DNA of 64,000 bases from Anisus vortex (taxonomy: Eukaryota; Mollusca; Gastropoda; Planorbidae), in NCBI GenBank assembly GCA_949126835.1, contig OX421508.1:16824398-16888397 (forward strand), given 5' to 3'. Below, piece by piece: positions 58,271-64,000 of the stretch. The notes beneath the pieces were generated by a model, which was given only the letters and a program-made list of their open reading frames with translations, was not told the origin of the DNA and did not search any database. The position numbers were made by a program, and so were the translations under genes. Position 1 is the stretch's first letter. Each line of letters opens with the position of its first letter.

Positions 58271-61200
58271 ACACGAATAAAAACGTGAAGGATTTTTTTA
58301 TTTGCCAGATACAACGTAAGTTACCCATTAAAACCATTAATCATTACCCATTATAACAATTTAAAAATATCCCGCTATAAATTACGACGCAAATTAAAAC
58401 GTGAATATATTATTTTCTATTCATTCATAAAGTACATCAGCAAACGTTGAAGCGAAGTTAATTAAAATGAATACGCAAAACTCGATGACGCCATAAAAAA
58501 AAAAGACAGCCAGCTATCCCTGCGCAAACTTTGATGACGTCATATAAAAATAATCTCTGCGCGTCCTTTTGTCTTATTTTTTTAGCGCGATCGATCGAAA
58601 AAACTATAAAAAGTTGGAACGGCAAATTCAACATGAACCCAAAATATGTCGTTTTATTCGCGTTTTTTGACCAAACTGACCACTGCGGTCATTTTAATTT
58701 TTTTTAAACCTTGACAGTGTTCACCGCCGTAACGCAAAGAATATTTGTAGCAAATTTCACGTTTTTATGTCCAGTATTTAAAAAGATTATGCGGTATGTA
58801 CATAGCGAGCCACATACATACATACATACATACATATTCCTTTTGAATATGCTTGACACATTATAGTTTTTTAGTTTTGTTTTTGCAACATACATAAAGT
58901 GGTATTTTTTTTTTTTGTGGTCAGTATTTTTTTAATTTATTTTTGTTTTGCACACTTTATTATACACCAATTCAATATACAACTAAAAAGGAAAAACAAA
59001 TAATAATACTTTTTTTTTATTTCTTGCTCAAAGTATGACCACTATGATCGAATTTTGTGAGTTTATTGGGTAATTAAACTCTTTCTGTAAAACAGAACTC
59101 ACATGTCTATTAAAAAGTACTGTTAATTCGAAAATGATTGTTTGATATATTTTTTTGCTACAACATTAGTCGTAGATCAATATTTTTTTTATTTTTTTTT
59201 TTGTTGGTGTTATTTGCTATTAATTTATTGTTGCTTTGGAAGCAAACTTAGAATTAAATTTTAAATTCAGCAGGAAAAACAATAACAACTGAAACCGATA
59301 TGAATCAGAGTTTATACAACGTATACGACATGAATTAAAACTTTAAACAGTTTGTCCGGCAAATTTAAACATTGCCCGGCAATATAAAAATTTCCCGCTA
59401 CATAGTTTATAAGACGTATACGATACAAATTAAAACTTTAAAACGTTGAGCTCGGCAATTTAAACATTGCCTGGCAATTGAAAAATTTCCCGCTACAAAG
59501 TTTATAAGACATATACACAGAATAGGTATAGAACAGAATGCACAATCCCTATATACGCAGTCACTAAAAGTTACCATTTTCCGCAATGCAGCGGTCGCTA
59601 GAGACGCTACTATAGTAAATTGAGAAAGGATATCTACGTCTGCCATAAATATATACAATATATATAGGGCCTACACTATCTTTCATTATAGGCTTACTTT
59701 TATATAAATTTGACTTAATTACCTATTTTGTTTTGAACATTATATGATTAGGCCAATATGATGTAAAAATATTTATTACCCGGTACTAATGAAAAAAAAA
59801 TGGCTTAGACGTAGCTCGGTACCGGTAACTAAATTGCTACGGCTACCGGTACATAAATATATAATATACTTTTTAAACCAAACTAAACTTTTAAAATTAT
59901 GAAGGGAAATAGGCATATAATTCATAATGAGTTAATATGAGGTTGTTTATGCTGTTGTTTATCCTTTATGGAGTCAGGAAAGCCATGCAGTTTGACATGC
60001 TCTTTTTTACGATAATCAGTCGTTTTCGTTTTCATTGTTGTAGTTTATTACACAACCGTTCATGCACATTTTGCCTGAAATATTAGCTTTGGGTGTTCGA
60101 ACTTGTAGATTTGAAGAAAAGGACATTGTAGGCTAAATAAGCATAAATATAGAGTGTAACCAGGACCGCTGCGTTTAAATAAGCTTAGTATGGCGTTGGT
60201 ATTACTGCCCAAAACAGAAATAAAATGCGATTGCGCATTCTGTTTTATACCTATTCTGTGGACATATACAACACGAATAAAAACGTGAAGGAATTTTTTA
60301 TTTGCCAGATACAACGTAACATACATATTAAAACCATTAATCATTACCCATTATAACAATTTAAAAATATCCCGCTATAAATTACGACGCAAATTAAAAC
60401 GTGAATATATTTTGTTCTATTCATTCATAAAGTACATTAGCAAAGGTTGAAGCGAAGTTAATTAAAATGAATACGCAAAATTCGATGACGCCATAAAAAA
60501 AAAGACAACCAGCTATCCCTGCGCAAACTTTGATGACGTCATCCTGAAAAAAATCTCAACGCCATCCTCTTTTTTATTTTCTTAGCACGATCGATCGAAA
60601 AACTATAAAAAGTTGGAACGGCAAATTCAACATGAACCCAAAATATGTCGTTTTATTCGCGTTTTTTGACCAAACTGACCACTGCGGTCATTTAAATTTT
60701 TTTTAAACCTTGACAGTGTTCACCGCCGTAACGCAAAGAATATTTGTAGCAAATTTCACGTTTTTATGTCCAGTTTTTAAAAGATTATGCGGTATGTACA
60801 TACCCAGCCAGCCAGCCAGTCAGCCACATATTCCTTTTGAGATTTATATATATACAAGCCGTTATGTGCCCGGTCCTTTGAACCGGCTAAAAGTTATGTT
60901 TACATACACTCTAACTACTCAGGCAGTTATAATGAGATCGCCCGCATGACCTACGACACGAATTTAAACGTGAGGTAATTTTTTATTTGCCCGCTACAAC
61001 ATGAATTACCCGTTAAAATCATTACTCATCACCCATTATAACAATTACAAAATTGCCCGCTATAAATTACGACGCAAATTAAAACATGAATATATTTTGT
61101 TCTATTCATTGATTAAGAACATTCGACAGTACTTTTTTTTTTTTTAATGATTGTTTGATATATTTTTTTACGACAAACATTAAGTCGCAGACCTATGTTG

Positions 61201-61361
61201 TGTTGTTTTGGTTTATTTGCTATTTATTTATTTATTGTTGCTTTGGAAGCAAACTTAGAATTAAATTTTCTATTCAACATGTAAAACAATAACAAATGAA
61301 ACCTATATGAAATAATGTTTATAAACCGTATACGACACAAATTAAAACTTTAAAAATTTAG

Positions 61362-61648
61362 TTCCGGCAATTTGAACATTGCCCGGCAAATTAAACATTG
61401 CCCGGTTATTTAAACATTGCCCGGTAATTTAAACATTGCCCGGTATTATAAACATTGCCCGGTAATTTAAACATTGCCCGGTAATTTAAACAATGCTTGG
61501 TAATTTAAACATTGCCCGGTATTATAAACATTGCCCGGTATTATAAACATTGCCCGGTAATTTAAACATTGCCCGGTATTATAAACATTGCCCGGTATTA
61601 TAAACATTGCCCGGTAATTTAAACATTGCCCGGTAATTTAAACAATGG
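61362..61648. repeat. 19-bp minisatellite, about 15 copies
   Basis: The unit is close to TAATTTAAACATTGCCCGG, with a TATTATAAACATTG variant interspersed. It lies in unit 3 of the long-period repeat. A single ancestral-looking pair of CATTGCCCGGCAA words is present in units 1 and 2. Confidence 0.92.
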
Positions 61649-64000
61649 CCGTTACCTAGGCGATAAGCCTAAAGGTGCCCAGTTCTCGGAACTGGATAAA
61701 ATAACCCATGGAGTTATAAACAATAGTCTTAAGCGGGGATAAAGTATTTTCCGGTAACTTATACCATTTAAATATTGCATTCCACAAATAACGACGCAAA
61801 TTAAAACAAAATTTTTTTCCCTTCTTAAACGCATAAATACGCAAAATTTGATGACGCCATATAATTATAAGCTTAAATATAGAGTGTAACCAGGACCACT
61901 GCGTTTAAATAAGCTTAGTAAGGCGTCGGTATTACTTCCCGAAACAGAAAAAAAATGCTAAATCTATTTGCTTTGTCCTATGTTTGTATAGTTTTAAATT
62001 ATTAATTAGCTTTAAGTCATGTATTCACATTGTAAAGTATTAAAGTAGTGATAGATTAAGAAAATCAACTACAGTATTGGTAGTGTAAAGAATTTATGTT
62101 GTTTACGGCACGTAGACAATTTAAACATGAAGAAAATTTGTTCCCGTCATTGAGTTGAGATAATAAAATCCATGCACATAGTTTGATGACGTCAATTTAA
62201 ACATGAATGAAAAATGTCCCTTCATTGCTATAAAATCCATGCGCAAAGATTGATGACGTCATAAAAATAATCTCAGCGCATCCTTTTTTTTCTAACTTTG
62301 TGACGAAAAACTATAAAAAGTTGTACTGGCAAAGACAATGTGAATCAAAAGTTGTGTTTTTTTCGCGTTTTTTGACCAAACTGACCACTGCGGTCATTTT
62401 AATTTTTTTTAAACCTTGACAGTGTTCACCGCCGTAACGCAAAGAATATTTGTAGCAAATTTCACGTTTTTATGTCCAGTATTTAAAAAGATTATGCGGT
62501 ATGTACATACCCAGCCAGCCAGCCAGCCAGCCAGCCACATATTATTTTTGAGATTTATATATATATACAAGCCGGTATGTGCCCGGTCCTCCGAACCGGC
62601 TAAAAGTTATGTTTACATACACTCTAACTACTCAAGCAATTATAATGAGATTGCCCGCATGACCTACGACACGAAATTAAACGTGAGGTAATTTTTTATT
62701 AGCCCGCTACAACATAAATTACCCGTTAAAATCATTACCCATTACCCATTATAACAGTTAAAAAATTGCCCGATATAAATTACGACGCAAATTAAAACGT
62801 GAATATATTTTGTTCTATTCATTGATAAAGAACATTCGACAGTACTTTTATTTTTAAAAAAATGATTGTTTGATATATTTTTTTACGACAAACATTAAGT
62901 CGCAGACCTATGTTGTGTTGTTTTTGTTATTTGCTATTAATTTTTTTATTGTTGCTTTGGAAGCAAACTTAGAATTAATTTTTCTATTCAACATGTAAAA
63001 CAATAACAAATGAAACCAATAAGAAACAAAGAAGAAACTTAAAAAAAAAAAAATTGTGTTCAATGTAATCGCATAATGATATTTTACATACACTTTATCT
63101 ACCCATGGAGTTATAATGAGATTGCCCGCTACACAGTTAATATATACGGCAATTAATAAAAAAATGCCCGTTAAAAAGTTTATCGATGTATACGTCACAA
63201 ATTTAAATGTGAATGACATTTTGTACGCCCGCTACAACCGAAACGAACTGAAACGTGAAATATTTCCCGCTAGAAACGAATTGAAACGTGAAATATTTCC
63301 CGCTAGAAAGATTTTAATGCGTATACGCCCGCTTCAAACGAATTGAAAAAGCTAAAAGTTATGTTTACATACACTCTTACTACTCAAGCAGTTATAATGA
63401 GATTGCACGCAACAACTACAAAGTTTATATTTCGTATACGACACGAATATTAAAACGTGAATATATTTTGTTCTATTCATTCATAAAATACATTAGCAAA
63501 CATTGAAGCAAAGTTAATTTTAAATGAATACGCAAAATTTGATGACGTCATCCTAAAAAAAATCTCAACGCCATCCTTTTTTTATTTTTTTAGCGCGATC
63601 GATCGAAAAACTATAAAAAGTTGGAACGGCAATTTTAACATGAACCCAAAATATGTCGTTTTATTCGCGTTTTTTGACCAAACTGACCACTGCGGTCATT
63701 TAAATTTTTTTAAAACCTTGACAGTGTTCACCGCCGTAACGCAAAGAATATTTGTAGCAAATTTCACGTTTTTATGTCCAGTATTTAAAAAGATTATGCG
63801 GTATGTACATACCCAGCCAGCCAGCCAGCCACATATTCCTTTTGAGATTTATATATATACAAGCCGGTATGTGCCCGGTCCTCCGAACCGGCTAAAAGTT
63901 ATGTTTACATACACTCTAACTACTCAGGCAGTTATAATGAGATTGCCCGCATGACCTACGACACGAATTTAAACGTGAGGTAATTTTTTATTTACCCGCT

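Larger units (their letters stand above)
56630..64000. repeat. Long-period tandem repeat (about 2.0, 2.0, 1.7, 1.3 kb units), open at right edge
   Basis: Landmarks recur in the same order. AATATGCTTGACACATTATAG occurs at about 56837 and 58847. TTGACCAAACTGACCACTGC occurs at about 58669, 60668, 62380 and 63676. GTATGTACATACCCAGCCAG occurs at about 60792, 62500 and 63802. TTGCTTTGGAAGCAAACTTA occurs at about 57234, 59231, 61239 and 62953. Units 1 and 2 are nearly identical over about 2 kb. Units 3 and 4 are internally shortened relatives. Each junction carries a CCAG or CATA microsatellite. Frames of up to 131 codons recur with the units but show no domain. Confidence 0.88.

Overview
The window is intergenic, repeat-dominated DNA from an animal. 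I see no convincing host protein-coding gene and no rRNA or true tRNA gene. It is AT-rich and full of TAGGCCTA-type words, and it carries Gmr1-type Ty3/gypsy LTR retrotransposons, an L2/CR1-like LINE, two other LINEs, tRNA-derived SINE fragments and many minisatellites. This mix suggests a marine invertebrate, perhaps a gastropod mollusc. That assignment is an inference and only weakly supported.

Layout. Positions 1-1752 (minus) are the Gag-protease-start-of-integrase part of an LTR retrotransposon (element C) that runs off the left edge. Its leader and probable LTR follow. From 2.8 to 9.7 kb is AT-rich DNA bounded by an inverted repeat. From 10.05 to 44.08 kb lies one very large array of a 46-bp satellite, about 19.5 kb or roughly 420 monomers once insertions are removed. 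Two different LTR retrotransposons interrupt it: element A (14119-21009, 674-bp LTRs) and element B (32807-40450, 628-bp LTRs). Both lie on the minus strand, both have a 4-bp target duplication GTAG, and both sit at the same nucleotide of the 46-bp unit. A second satellite, with a 22-bp unit, abuts the array at 44.09-45.11 kb.

From 45.5 to 50.7 kb an L2-like LINE is split by two later LINE insertions, each with a recognisable 10-bp target duplication. The two inserted LINEs share a structured 5' leader but carry different remaining parts: endonuclease in one, reverse transcriptase in the other. From 50.7 to 56.6 kb are SINE fragments, minisatellites (40 bp and 34 bp units) and two MITE-like inverted-repeat units. 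From about 56.6 kb to the right edge is a long-period tandem repeat with units of about 2.0, 2.0, 1.7 and 1.3 kb, followed by a partial unit.

The most interesting signal is the retrotransposon-satellite relationship. All three LTR elements place integrase before reverse transcriptase, the Ty1/copia-like order known for Gmr1 elements. A and B also have a SCAN-like capsid region in Gag and have integrated at one fixed position of the satellite monomer. A paralogous satellite block at about 31.65 kb preserves the unoccupied version of element A's site. Element A has LTRs that look identical but has lost most of RT and RNase H. Element B is coding-complete apart from one in-frame stop between protease and integrase.
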